This document shows, piece after piece, positions 6,601 to 13,104 of a DNA stretch of 16,421 bases. Numbering within the stretch: the stretch's first letter is position 1; every line of letters starts with the position of its first letter. The notes beneath the pieces were generated by a model that was given only the letters and a program-made list of their open reading frames with translations, had not been told where the DNA came from and ran no database searches. Origin of the DNA: CAZQXD01 sp964597315 (GTDB lineage: Bacteria; Pseudomonadota; Gammaproteobacteria; Competibacterales; Competibacteraceae); contig CAZQXD010000085.1 of assembly GCA_964597315.1 (NCBI GenBank), positions 1-16,421 on the forward strand. Reading direction: 5' to 3'. Position numbers and translations under genes: made by a program.

Positions 6601-7754
6601 CCTACCAACGGGTAGAGAAAATGCTCATTGGCAGAGTGGCCGAAGGGGGGCCTGAGGGTTTCGCCGCTGGCAATAAGATCGCCAAGTCTTACCTGTCCAA
6701 GCTGTCCCGGGAGCGTTGGTTCGAGATACGGATGCGGGACGAGGATGCGAATGAACAATTGGAGATCATCAGCGACCAGCTTCGTCAACAGCGCGAGGAT
6801 TTTGATAAAAAATTCGAGGAGAAGCGGGAGAAACTGACGCAAGGGGACGATCTCGCGCCGGGTGTGCTGAAGATGGTCAAGGTTTACCTGGCTGTCAAAC
6901 GACGTGTCCAGCCCGGCGACAAGATGGCGGGCCGTCACGGCAATAAAGGCGTGGTGTCCATGATTGTTCCCCAGGAGGACATGCCTTACCTGGACGATGG
7001 CACGCCGGTGGATATCGTGCTCAACCCCCTGGGTGTGCCCTCCCGGATGAATGTCGGCCAGGTCCTAGAAACCCACCTGGGGTGGGCCGCCAAGGGCTTG
7101 GGGCTTAGAATTGGTCGCCTGCTGGAGGCCCAGGCCGCTGTTCAGGAACTGCGGAGTTTTCTGGAACGGATCTACAACGTCGGTGCCAAAAAGCAAGTGG
7201 ATTTTGGGCAATTCAGTGATCAGGAGGTGGTTCAGTTGTGCCGCAATTTGAGTGGCGGCGTACCGATGGCTACCCCGGTGTTTGACGGTGCGGCCGAGAC
7301 TGAGCTGCGGGATATGCTGCGGTTGGCCGAACTGCCGGAAACCGGACAGGCCCGGTTGTGCGACGGTCGCACCGGCGAGGTTTTCGACCGCCCAGTGACC
7401 GTGGGTTATATGTATATGTTGAAGCTGAATCACCTGGTGGACGACAAAATGCATGCCCGCTCCACAGGACCCTACAGTCTGGTGACGCAGCAGCCCCTGG
7501 GCGGAAAAGCTCAGTTCGGTGGCCAGCGTTTTGGCGAGATGGAAGTCTGGGCGCTGGAAGCCTATGGCGCGGCCTATACCCTGCAAGAAATGCTTACCGT
7601 GAAGTCGGATGATGTGAATGGTCGGACCAAGGTCTACAAAAACATCGTTGACGGCGACCACCGCATGGAGGCCGGCATGCCCGAGTCCTTCAACGTGTTG
7701 GTTAAGGAAATCCGTTCTTTGGGTATCAATATCGAACTGGAGCACGATGGCTAG
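3672..7754 (+). CDS. rpoB: RNA polymerase beta subunit
   Basis: RpoB forms one pincer and half of the active centre of core RNA polymerase. The 1360-residue product (1342 in E. coli) contains the rifampicin-binding cluster at 513-539 (GSSQLSQFMDQN to THKRRVSAL). The residues equivalent to E. coli D516, H526 and S531 (here D522, H532, S537) are unchanged. The NFEDS motif is at E819-D820, and GDKMAGRHGNKG carries active-centre lysines K1084 and K1092 (E. coli K1065 and K1073). The offset to E. coli grows from +6 to +19 between these motifs. This reflects about 13 extra residues around IGRVAEGGPEGFAAGNK, in the variable insertion before KLSRERW. GAGGAA (3661-3666) precedes ATG 3672. It lies 61 bases before rpoC. 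Confidence 0.99.
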   Translation: MAYTFTEKKRIRKDFGKRSSILEVPYLLAIQLNSYREFLQADVSPEMRREMGLHAAFRSVFPISSYSGNAILEYVTYQLGEPAFDVRECQLRGLTYAAPLRVKLRLVILDKDAQAGSQSVKDIKENEVYMGELPLMTENGTFVINGTERVIVSQLHRSPGVFFDHDKGKTHSSGKLLFSARIIPYRGSWLDFEFDAKDLLFVRIDRRRKLPVTVLLRALGLSTEQILDMFFETNIFQIEDGSLIMELIPDRLRGETAGFDIQIGDQILVEAGRRITAKHIRDLKKTDLKTLAVPNEYAAGKVLAHDIVDPGTGELLANANDEITLETLEKIRDSGIREIRTLYINELDRGPYLSNSLRMDATRTELEAQVEIYRMMRPGEPPTKEAAQNLFNNLFFSEDRYDLSPVGRMKFNRRVGREDEVGPGVLSNEDIIDVLKVLIAIKNGNGTVDDIDHLGNRRIRCVGEMAENVFRVGLVRVERAVKERLSLAESEGLTPQDLINAKPVAAAIKEFFGSSQLSQFMDQNNPLSEVTHKRRVSALGPGGLTRERAGFEVRDVHPTHYGRVCPIETPEGPNIGLINSLAVYARTNPYGFLETPYRRVENNKVTDQIDYLSAIEEGNYVIAQANATLDAEGRLVDDLVSSRHMNEFTLSIPDKVQYIDVSPKQIVSVAAALIPFLEHDDANRALMGSNMQRQAVPTLRAEKPLVGTGIERTVAIDSGVTVVARRGGVVDSVDAGRVVVRVKDEETEAGEPGVDIYNLTKYTRSNQNTCINQRPLVNPGEAVERGDVLADGPSTDLGELALGQNLLVAFMPWNGYNFEDSILISERVVQEDRFTTIHIEELTCVARDTKLGPEEITADIPNVGESALAKLDEAGIVYIGAEVKTGDILVGKVTPKGETQLTPEEKLLRAIFGEKASDVKDTSLRVPSGMDGTVIDVRVFTRDGVEKDSRAKQIEQAELARIRKDLNDQLRILEDDTYQRVEKMLIGRVAEGGPEGFAAGNKIAKSYLSKLSRERWFEIRMRDEDANEQLEIISDQLRQQREDFDKKFEEKREKLTQGDDLAPGVLKMVKVYLAVKRRVQPGDKMAGRHGNKGVVSMIVPQEDMPYLDDGTPVDIVLNPLGVPSRMNVGQVLETHLGWAAKGLGLRIGRLLEAQAAVQELRSFLERIYNVGAKKQVDFGQFSDQEVVQLCRNLSGGVPMATPVFDGAAETELRDMLRLAELPETGQARLCDGRTGEVFDRPVTVGYMYMLKLNHLVDDKMHARSTGPYSLVTQQPLGGKAQFGGQRFGEMEVWALEAYGAAYTLQEMLTVKSDDVNGRTKVYKNIVDGDHRMEAGMPESFNVLVKEIRSLGINIELEHDG

Positions 7755-7815
7755 TTCCGGGCGATCCTTATAACCATAGGGGCTGGCAGTTGCTCCCACG
7801 TCGAGTGGTCATGAC

Positions 7816-10800
7816 ATGAAAGATTTACTGAACCTTTTCAAGCAGCAGGGCAATATCGAGGATTTTGACGCCATCCGCATCGGTCTGGCGTCCCCGGACA
7901 TGATCCGTTCCTGGTCCTTTGGTGAGGTCAAAAAACCCGAAACCATCAACTACCGTACGTTCAAACCCGAGCGGGATGGCCTGTTCTGCGCCAAAATTTT
8001 CGGACCCACCAAGGACTACGAGTGCCTGTGCGGCAAGTATAAGCGCCTGAAACACCGGGGTGTGGTCTGCGAGAAGTGTGGCGTCGAAGTGACTTTGGCC
8101 AAGGTGCGTCGGGAGCGCATGGGCCATATCGAGCTGGCCAGTCCGGTCGCCCATATCTGGTTTCTCAAATCCCTGCCATCTCGCATTGGTCTACTGCTGG
8201 ATATGACCCTTCGGGACATTGAGCGAGTGCTGTACTTCGAATCCTTTGTAGTGATCGAACCGGGCATGACTCCCCTGGAGCGCGGCCATCTGCTGTCCGA
8301 CGAGACTTATCTGGAAGCTATCGAAAAGTATGGTGACGATTTCGACGCCCGCATGGGCGCGGAGGCTGTCTACCAACTTCTAAAGAACATTGATCTCAAA
8401 GGGGACTCCGCCAAGCTTCGCGAGGATCTGGCCGAATGCACCTCGGAAACCAAGCTCAAGCGCATCGCCAAACGCCTAAAGTTGATGGAGTCGTTTCTCG
8501 ACTCCGGCAACCGCCCGGAATGGATGGTCATGACGGTATTGCCGGTGCTGCCGCCGGACCTGCGTCCCCTGGTGCCCCTGGACGGCGGCCGTTTCGCCAC
8601 CAGCGACCTGAACGACCTTTATCGGCGGGTTATCAACCGTAACAACCGTCTCAAACGGCTGCTGGAACTGAACGCACCGGACATCATCGTGCGTAACGAA
8701 AAGCGGATGCTGCAAGAGGCAGTGGACTCCCTGCTGGATAACGGTCGTCGTGGCCGGGCCATCACCGGCACCAACAAACGGCCCCTCAAGTCCCTGGCGG
8801 ACATGATCAAAGGCAAGCAGGGCCGGTTCCGCCAGAACCTTCTCGGCAAGCGGGTGGATTACTCCGGCCGCTCCGTGATCGTGGTGGGTCCCAGCCTGCG
8901 CCTGCACCAGTGTGGGCTGCCCAAGAAAATGGCGTTGGAACTGTTCAAGCCGTTTATTTTCTCCAAGCTGATCCGTCGCGGCATCGCCACTACTATCAAG
9001 GCCGCCAAGAAAATGGTGGAGCGGGAGGATAAGGAGGTATGGGATATCCTGGAGGAGGTGATTCGGGAACATCCGGTGATGCTCAATCGGGCGCCCACCC
9101 TCCACCGGCTGGGCATTCAGGCTTTCGAGCCGGTGCTTATCGAGGGCAAGGCCATCCAGCTTCATCCACTGGTATGTACGGCGTTTAACGCCGACTTCGA
9201 CGGCGACCAGATGGCGGTGCATGTGCCTTTGTCCATTGAGGCGCAGTTGGAGGCGCGCGCCTTGATGATGTCCACCAATAACATTCTATCGCCCGCCAAC
9301 GGTGAACCCATCATCGTACCATCCCAGGACGTGGTGCTTGGGCTTTACTATATGACCCGTGAGCGAGTCAATGCTCGGGGTGAGGGCATGGCCTTCACGA
9401 ATGTGGCCGAAGTACATCGGGCCTATGAAAACCGCCTGGTGGAATTACAGGCTCGGGTTCAGGTACGCCTAGCTATTTCCGAAACCGTGGAAGAAGGCGA
9501 TAGCCGCACAGTCACCAAGCGGGTGGAGACCACCGTAGGCCGCGCCCTGCTGTCTGACATTCTGCCTGAGGGACTGCCTTTCGAACTGGTCAACCAGGTA
9601 CTCAACAAAAAGGCAATTTCCCGCCTGATCAATGCCTGTTATCGGCGGGTGGGCCTCAAAGAGACAGTCATTTTCGCCGACCAGTTGATGTATACCGGAT
9701 TCTATTATGCCATGCGTTCTGGTTCGTCCATTGGCTTTGAGGATCTGGTTATTCCAGAACAGAAGAGCGCGATCCTAGCCAAGGCCGAGGTTGAGGTTAA
9801 GGAGATCGAGAACCAGTATGCCTCCGGTCTGGTGACCAACGGCGAGCGCTACAACAAGGTGGTGGACATCTGGTCGCGCACCAATGATCAAGTGGCCAAG
9901 GCTATGATGGATAAGCTCGGGACCGACACCGTGGAGGACCGGGATGGCAACGATGTCAAACAGCCTTCCTTCAACTCGGTGTTCATGATGGCCGACTCAG
10001 GGGCACGGGGTAGCGCTGCCCAGATTCGTCAGTTGGCTGGCATGCGCGGCCTAATGGCCAAGCCGGACGGGTCTATCATTGAGACCCCCATTACCGCCAA
10101 CTTCCGGGAAGGTCTGGACGTTTTGCAGTACTTCATTTCCACTCATGGCGCCCGTAAAGGTTTGGCGGATACGGCTCTCAAAACCGCCAACTCCGGTTAC
10201 CTAACCCGACGGTTGGTGGATGTGGCCCAGGATTTGGTGGTAACGGAAGATGACTGCGGAACCCGGGAAGGGGTGTGGATGACACCCATCGTGGAGGGCG
10301 GCGACGTCGTGGAGCCGCTGCATGAGCGGGTATTGGGCCGGGTGCTGGTGGAGGATGTGCTTCAGCCCGGTGGCGACGATGTGCTGGCTCCCTTGGGTAC
10401 GCTGCTGGATGAGGGTTGGGTGGAAAAACTGGAAGAACTGGGCATCGACCAAGTCGTGGTCCGTTCGCCAATCACCTGCGAGACTCGCCACGGGGTGTGC
10501 GCCTCCTGCTATGGCCGAGATTTGGCCCGTGGCCACAAGGTCAACAGCGGTGAAGCCGTGGGCGTGATCGCCGCTCAGAGTATCGGCGAACCGGGCACCC
10601 AGTTGACCATGCGGACCTTCCATATCGGTGGCGCCGCCTCTCGGGCTGCGGCGGTCAGCAATGTTCAGGTGAAGTCCAAAGGCTTCATCAAGCTCAACAA
10701 TATGAAGACGGTGCGCAATAAGGACGGCAATTTAGTGGCGGTGTCCCGCTCCGGGGAAATCACCGTGGTGGATGACGCCGGACGCGAACGAGAGCGTTAT

Positions 10801-11997
10801 AAGGTGCCCTACGGCGCGGTGGTGCAGGTAGACGATGGGCATTCGGTGCAGGCGGGGCAGGTAGTCGCCAATTGGGACCCTCATACCCATCCTGTGGTCA
10901 CCGAAGTGGCTGGCCGGGTGCAGTTCCATGACTTCGAGGAACACGTCACCGTCCAGCGTCAGACAGATGACATAACTGGGGTCAGCAGCCTGATCATCAC
11001 CGATCCCAAGCAGCGTGGTTCTCTGGGCAAGGACAAACGACCGACCGTGAAACTGGTGGACGAGGCCGGTAGCGATTTGTGCATCGCCGGCACCGAGTTG
11101 CCGGCTCACTATCCCCTGCCGCCCGGCGCTATCGTCAACCTGGCCGATAAGGCTCCGGTGGAAGTGGGCGACGTTATTGCCCGTATCCCCCAGGAGTCGA
11201 GCAAGACTCGTGATATCACCGGTGGTCTACCACGGGTGGCCGATTTGTTCGAGGCGCGAAAACCGAAGGAGCCTGCGATCCTGGCCGAAATCTCCGGTAC
11301 CGTGAGCTTCGGCAAGGACACCAAGGGTAAGCAGCGTCTGGTGATTACTGACAAGGACGGTGACCAGTACGAGGAACTGATACCCAAGTGGCGACATGTT
11401 AATGTCTTCGAAGGTGAGACCGTGCAAAAAGGCGAGGTTATCGCCGACGGTGAACCTAACCCCCATGATATTTTACGGTTATTGGGGGTGCGGGAACTGG
11501 CCGCTTATCTGGTGAAGGAAATCCAGGACGTCTACCGTTTGCAAGGCGTTAAGATCAACGACAAGCATATCGAAGTCATTATTCGGCAGATGATGCGCAA
11601 GGTCGAGATCATTGCTCCTGGTGATGCCCGATTCATCAAGGGCGAGCAGGTGGAACGAACGCGAGTGTTCGAGGAGAACGACCGGGTCAAGGCCCAGGAT
11701 GGCGTTCTCGCCACTTGCCAGACCCTGCTGCTGGGCATCACCAAGGCGTCTTTGGCCACCGAGTCCTTTATCTCCGCCGCGTCTTTCCAAGAGACGACTC
11801 GGGTGTTGACGGAAGCCGCCGTACGAGGGATGCGTGATGATTTGCGAGGATTGAAAGAAAACGTAATCGTCGGTCGGCTAATCCCGGCGGGAACTGGTCT
11901 GGCTTATCACTCCGAGCGCCGGACCCATGGCAGCAACCCCATGCTGGGCGGTGATTTTAACGTCGAACTGGGTTCCGAGGCCGAAGTGGACAATTAG
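7816..11997 (+). CDS. rpoC: RNA polymerase beta' subunit
   Basis: RpoC carries the catalytic Mg2+ site, clamp, bridge helix and trigger loop of RNA polymerase. The 1393-residue product matches E. coli numbering through most of its length. The N-terminal zinc site is C70, C72, C85 and C88. The catalytic NADFDGDQM holds D460, D462 and D464. The second zinc site is C814, C888, C895 and C898. The trigger-loop region contains GGLPRVADLFEARKPKEPA. The tail after GRLIPAGTGLAYH is shorter than in E. coli (1407 residues). ATG 7816 gives the conserved start MKDLLNLF. The Shine-Dalgarno sequence is weak (GAGTGG, 7804-7809), and an out-of-frame ATG at 7811 opens a two-codon frame whose stop overlaps the rpoC start. 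A terminator hairpin follows. Confidence 0.99.
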   Translation: MKDLLNLFKQQGNIEDFDAIRIGLASPDMIRSWSFGEVKKPETINYRTFKPERDGLFCAKIFGPTKDYECLCGKYKRLKHRGVVCEKCGVEVTLAKVRRERMGHIELASPVAHIWFLKSLPSRIGLLLDMTLRDIERVLYFESFVVIEPGMTPLERGHLLSDETYLEAIEKYGDDFDARMGAEAVYQLLKNIDLKGDSAKLREDLAECTSETKLKRIAKRLKLMESFLDSGNRPEWMVMTVLPVLPPDLRPLVPLDGGRFATSDLNDLYRRVINRNNRLKRLLELNAPDIIVRNEKRMLQEAVDSLLDNGRRGRAITGTNKRPLKSLADMIKGKQGRFRQNLLGKRVDYSGRSVIVVGPSLRLHQCGLPKKMALELFKPFIFSKLIRRGIATTIKAAKKMVEREDKEVWDILEEVIREHPVMLNRAPTLHRLGIQAFEPVLIEGKAIQLHPLVCTAFNADFDGDQMAVHVPLSIEAQLEARALMMSTNNILSPANGEPIIVPSQDVVLGLYYMTRERVNARGEGMAFTNVAEVHRAYENRLVELQARVQVRLAISETVEEGDSRTVTKRVETTVGRALLSDILPEGLPFELVNQVLNKKAISRLINACYRRVGLKETVIFADQLMYTGFYYAMRSGSSIGFEDLVIPEQKSAILAKAEVEVKEIENQYASGLVTNGERYNKVVDIWSRTNDQVAKAMMDKLGTDTVEDRDGNDVKQPSFNSVFMMADSGARGSAAQIRQLAGMRGLMAKPDGSIIETPITANFREGLDVLQYFISTHGARKGLADTALKTANSGYLTRRLVDVAQDLVVTEDDCGTREGVWMTPIVEGGDVVEPLHERVLGRVLVEDVLQPGGDDVLAPLGTLLDEGWVEKLEELGIDQVVVRSPITCETRHGVCASCYGRDLARGHKVNSGEAVGVIAAQSIGEPGTQLTMRTFHIGGAASRAAAVSNVQVKSKGFIKLNNMKTVRNKDGNLVAVSRSGEITVVDDAGRERERYKVPYGAVVQVDDGHSVQAGQVVANWDPHTHPVVTEVAGRVQFHDFEEHVTVQRQTDDITGVSSLIITDPKQRGSLGKDKRPTVKLVDEAGSDLCIAGTELPAHYPLPPGAIVNLADKAPVEVGDVIARIPQESSKTRDITGGLPRVADLFEARKPKEPAILAEISGTVSFGKDTKGKQRLVITDKDGDQYEELIPKWRHVNVFEGETVQKGEVIADGEPNPHDILRLLGVRELAAYLVKEIQDVYRLQGVKINDKHIEVIIRQMMRKVEIIAPGDARFIKGEQVERTRVFEENDRVKAQDGVLATCQTLLLGITKASLATESFISAASFQETTRVLTEAAVRGMRDDLRGLKENVIVGRLIPAGTGLAYHSERRTHGSNPMLGGDFNVELGSEAEVDN

Positions 11998-12026
11998 CCC
12001 TCTGGGGCTGTTCAGCCATGCTGAGA

Positions 12027-12055
12027 AGGCATCCCGTCAAGGGATGCCTCTGTTT
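12027..12055 (+). terminator. Hairpin terminator after rpoC
   Basis: AGGCATCCC (12027-12035) pairs perfectly with GGGATGCCT (12041-12049) around the loop GTCAA, 30 bases after the rpoC stop. The following CTGTTT is only partly T-rich, so termination may be incomplete. It separates the rpoBC transcript from the strong promoter of the str operon. Confidence 0.62.
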
Positions 12056-12096
12056 GAGCCTGGCCAATCAGCAACCACGGCATTTTCCCTGCTTGC

Positions 12097-12125
12097 TTGA
12101 CAGGGGTGGAGCAGCCGCATACAAT
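12097..12125 (+). promoter_or_regulatory. Strong sigma-70 promoter of the rpsL-rpsG-fusA-tuf operon
   Basis: TTGACA (12097-12102) is a perfect -35 element, followed after exactly 17 bases by TACAAT (12120-12125), 5 of 6 at the -10. The next bases, TCCGCGCC (12126-12133), make a GC-rich discriminator. This is the known hallmark of promoters inhibited by ppGpp and DksA, as expected for ribosomal protein genes. The start would be near 12132, giving a leader of about 75 bases before rpsL. Confidence 0.85.
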
Positions 12126-12136
12126 TCCGCGCCTTT

Positions 12137-12176
12137 GGCAGGCCGTGGCCGTACTGCGGGCTGTCCTTTATTTTTT
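12137..12176 (+). promoter_or_regulatory. Terminator-like element in the rpsL leader
   Basis: GGCAGGCC (12137-12144) can pair with GGGCTGTC (12158-12165), with one mismatch and one G-U, around a 13-base loop. The T-rich run TTTATTTTTT (12167-12176) follows. This has the form of an imperfect intrinsic terminator just after the promoter start. It could instead be a T-rich ribosome-loading region, and competing pairings exist (GGCC at 12141-12144 with GGCC at 12147-12150). Confidence 0.28.
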
Positions 12177-12208
12177 AAGGTATAGCTCTATTTGGAGTAA
12201 AAAAGCCA

Positions 12209-12583
12209 ATGGCGACGATTAACCAGCTGGTGCGCAAGCCGCGGGCCAGCAAAAAGGAAAAGAGCACCGTTCCGGCGCTGGAGGGATGTCCCCAGAAGCG
12301 TGGCGTTTGCACCCGTGTCTACACCACGACCCCCAAGAAACCCAATTCGGCCTTACGAAAAGTAGCCCGTGTGCGTCTGACCAATGGCTACGAGGTCACC
12401 AGCTATATCGGTGGTGAAGGGCATAACCTTCAAGAACACTCCGTGGTGTTGATTCGGGGCGGTCGCGTCAAGGACTTGCCCGGCGTTCGTTACCACACCG
12501 TTCGCGGTAGCCTGGATACCTCTGGCGTCAATAACCGCCGCCAGGGCCGATCCAAGTACGGCGCCAAGCGTCCTAAGTCCTGA
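12209..12583 (+). CDS. rpsL: Ribosomal protein S12
   Basis: S12 lies at the 30S decoding centre and controls reading accuracy. The 124-residue product equals the E. coli length. It carries the signature TTPKKPNSALRK, with K43, and GGRVKDLPGVRYH, with K88 and D89. K43 and K88 are the sites where substitutions give streptomycin resistance, and both are wild type here. D89 is the residue methylthiolated in E. coli. GGAG at 12194-12197 is 11 bases before ATG 12209, rather far. It is the first gene after the strong promoter at 12097-12125. Confidence 0.99.
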   Translation: MATINQLVRKPRASKKEKSTVPALEGCPQKRGVCTRVYTTTPKKPNSALRKVARVRLTNGYEVTSYIGGEGHNLQEHSVVLIRGGRVKDLPGVRYHTVRGSLDTSGVNNRRQGRSKYGAKRPKS

Positions 12584-12616
12584 GTCCGGCGCGTTGCCCT
12601 AGTCGAGTAAAGTCCT

Positions 12617-13087
12617 ATGCCGAGAAGAAGAGAGATTCCCAAGCGCATCATCCTGCCTGACCCCAAGTTCGGGAGCGAGATGCTGGCCAAGTTCATCAAT
12701 ATGGTGATGGAGCGGGGCAAAAAGTCCGTGGCTGAGCATATCGTCTACGGTGCCATGGAGCAGATGGCGGAGCGCAGCAAGTCTGAAGCCATGCCACTGC
12801 TAGAGCAGGCTCTGGATAACGTCAGGCCCATGGTGGAAGTCAAGTCTCGTCGAGTGGGCGGCGCCACCTATCAGGTTCCGGTCGAAGTCCGCTCGGTGCG
12901 TCGTAATACCCTGGCAATGCGCTGGATTATTGACTCCGCTCGCAAACGCAGCGAGAAGTCCATGTCCCGGCGGCTGGCTGGAGAGTTGTTGGATGCGGCC
13001 GAAAATCGTGGTTCGGCTGTTAAGAAGCGTGAAGACACCCATCGCATGGCGGAAGCTAATAAAGCCTTCGCGCATTATCGCTGGTAA
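12617..13087 (+). CDS. rpsG: Ribosomal protein S7
   Basis: S7 starts assembly of the 30S head by binding 16S rRNA and touches the E site and the mRNA exit. In E. coli it also represses the str operon. The 156-residue product has the common length and contains DPKFGSEMLAKFINMVM, VEVKSRRVGGATYQVPVEV and HRMAEANKAFAHYRW. The start ATG 12617 has only a weak Shine-Dalgarno sequence (GAG at 12605-12607) and lies 33 bases after rpsL. Expression may therefore depend on translation of rpsL. The 33-base spacer is much shorter than the E. coli spacer of roughly 100 bases that holds the S7 repressor site. Confidence 0.98.
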   Translation: MPRRREIPKRIILPDPKFGSEMLAKFINMVMERGKKSVAEHIVYGAMEQMAERSKSEAMPLLEQALDNVRPMVEVKSRRVGGATYQVPVEVRSVRRNTLAMRWIIDSARKRSEKSMSRRLAGELLDAAENRGSAVKKREDTHRMAEANKAFAHYRW

Positions 13088-13104
13088 ATAGTGAGGAACT
13101 GACT

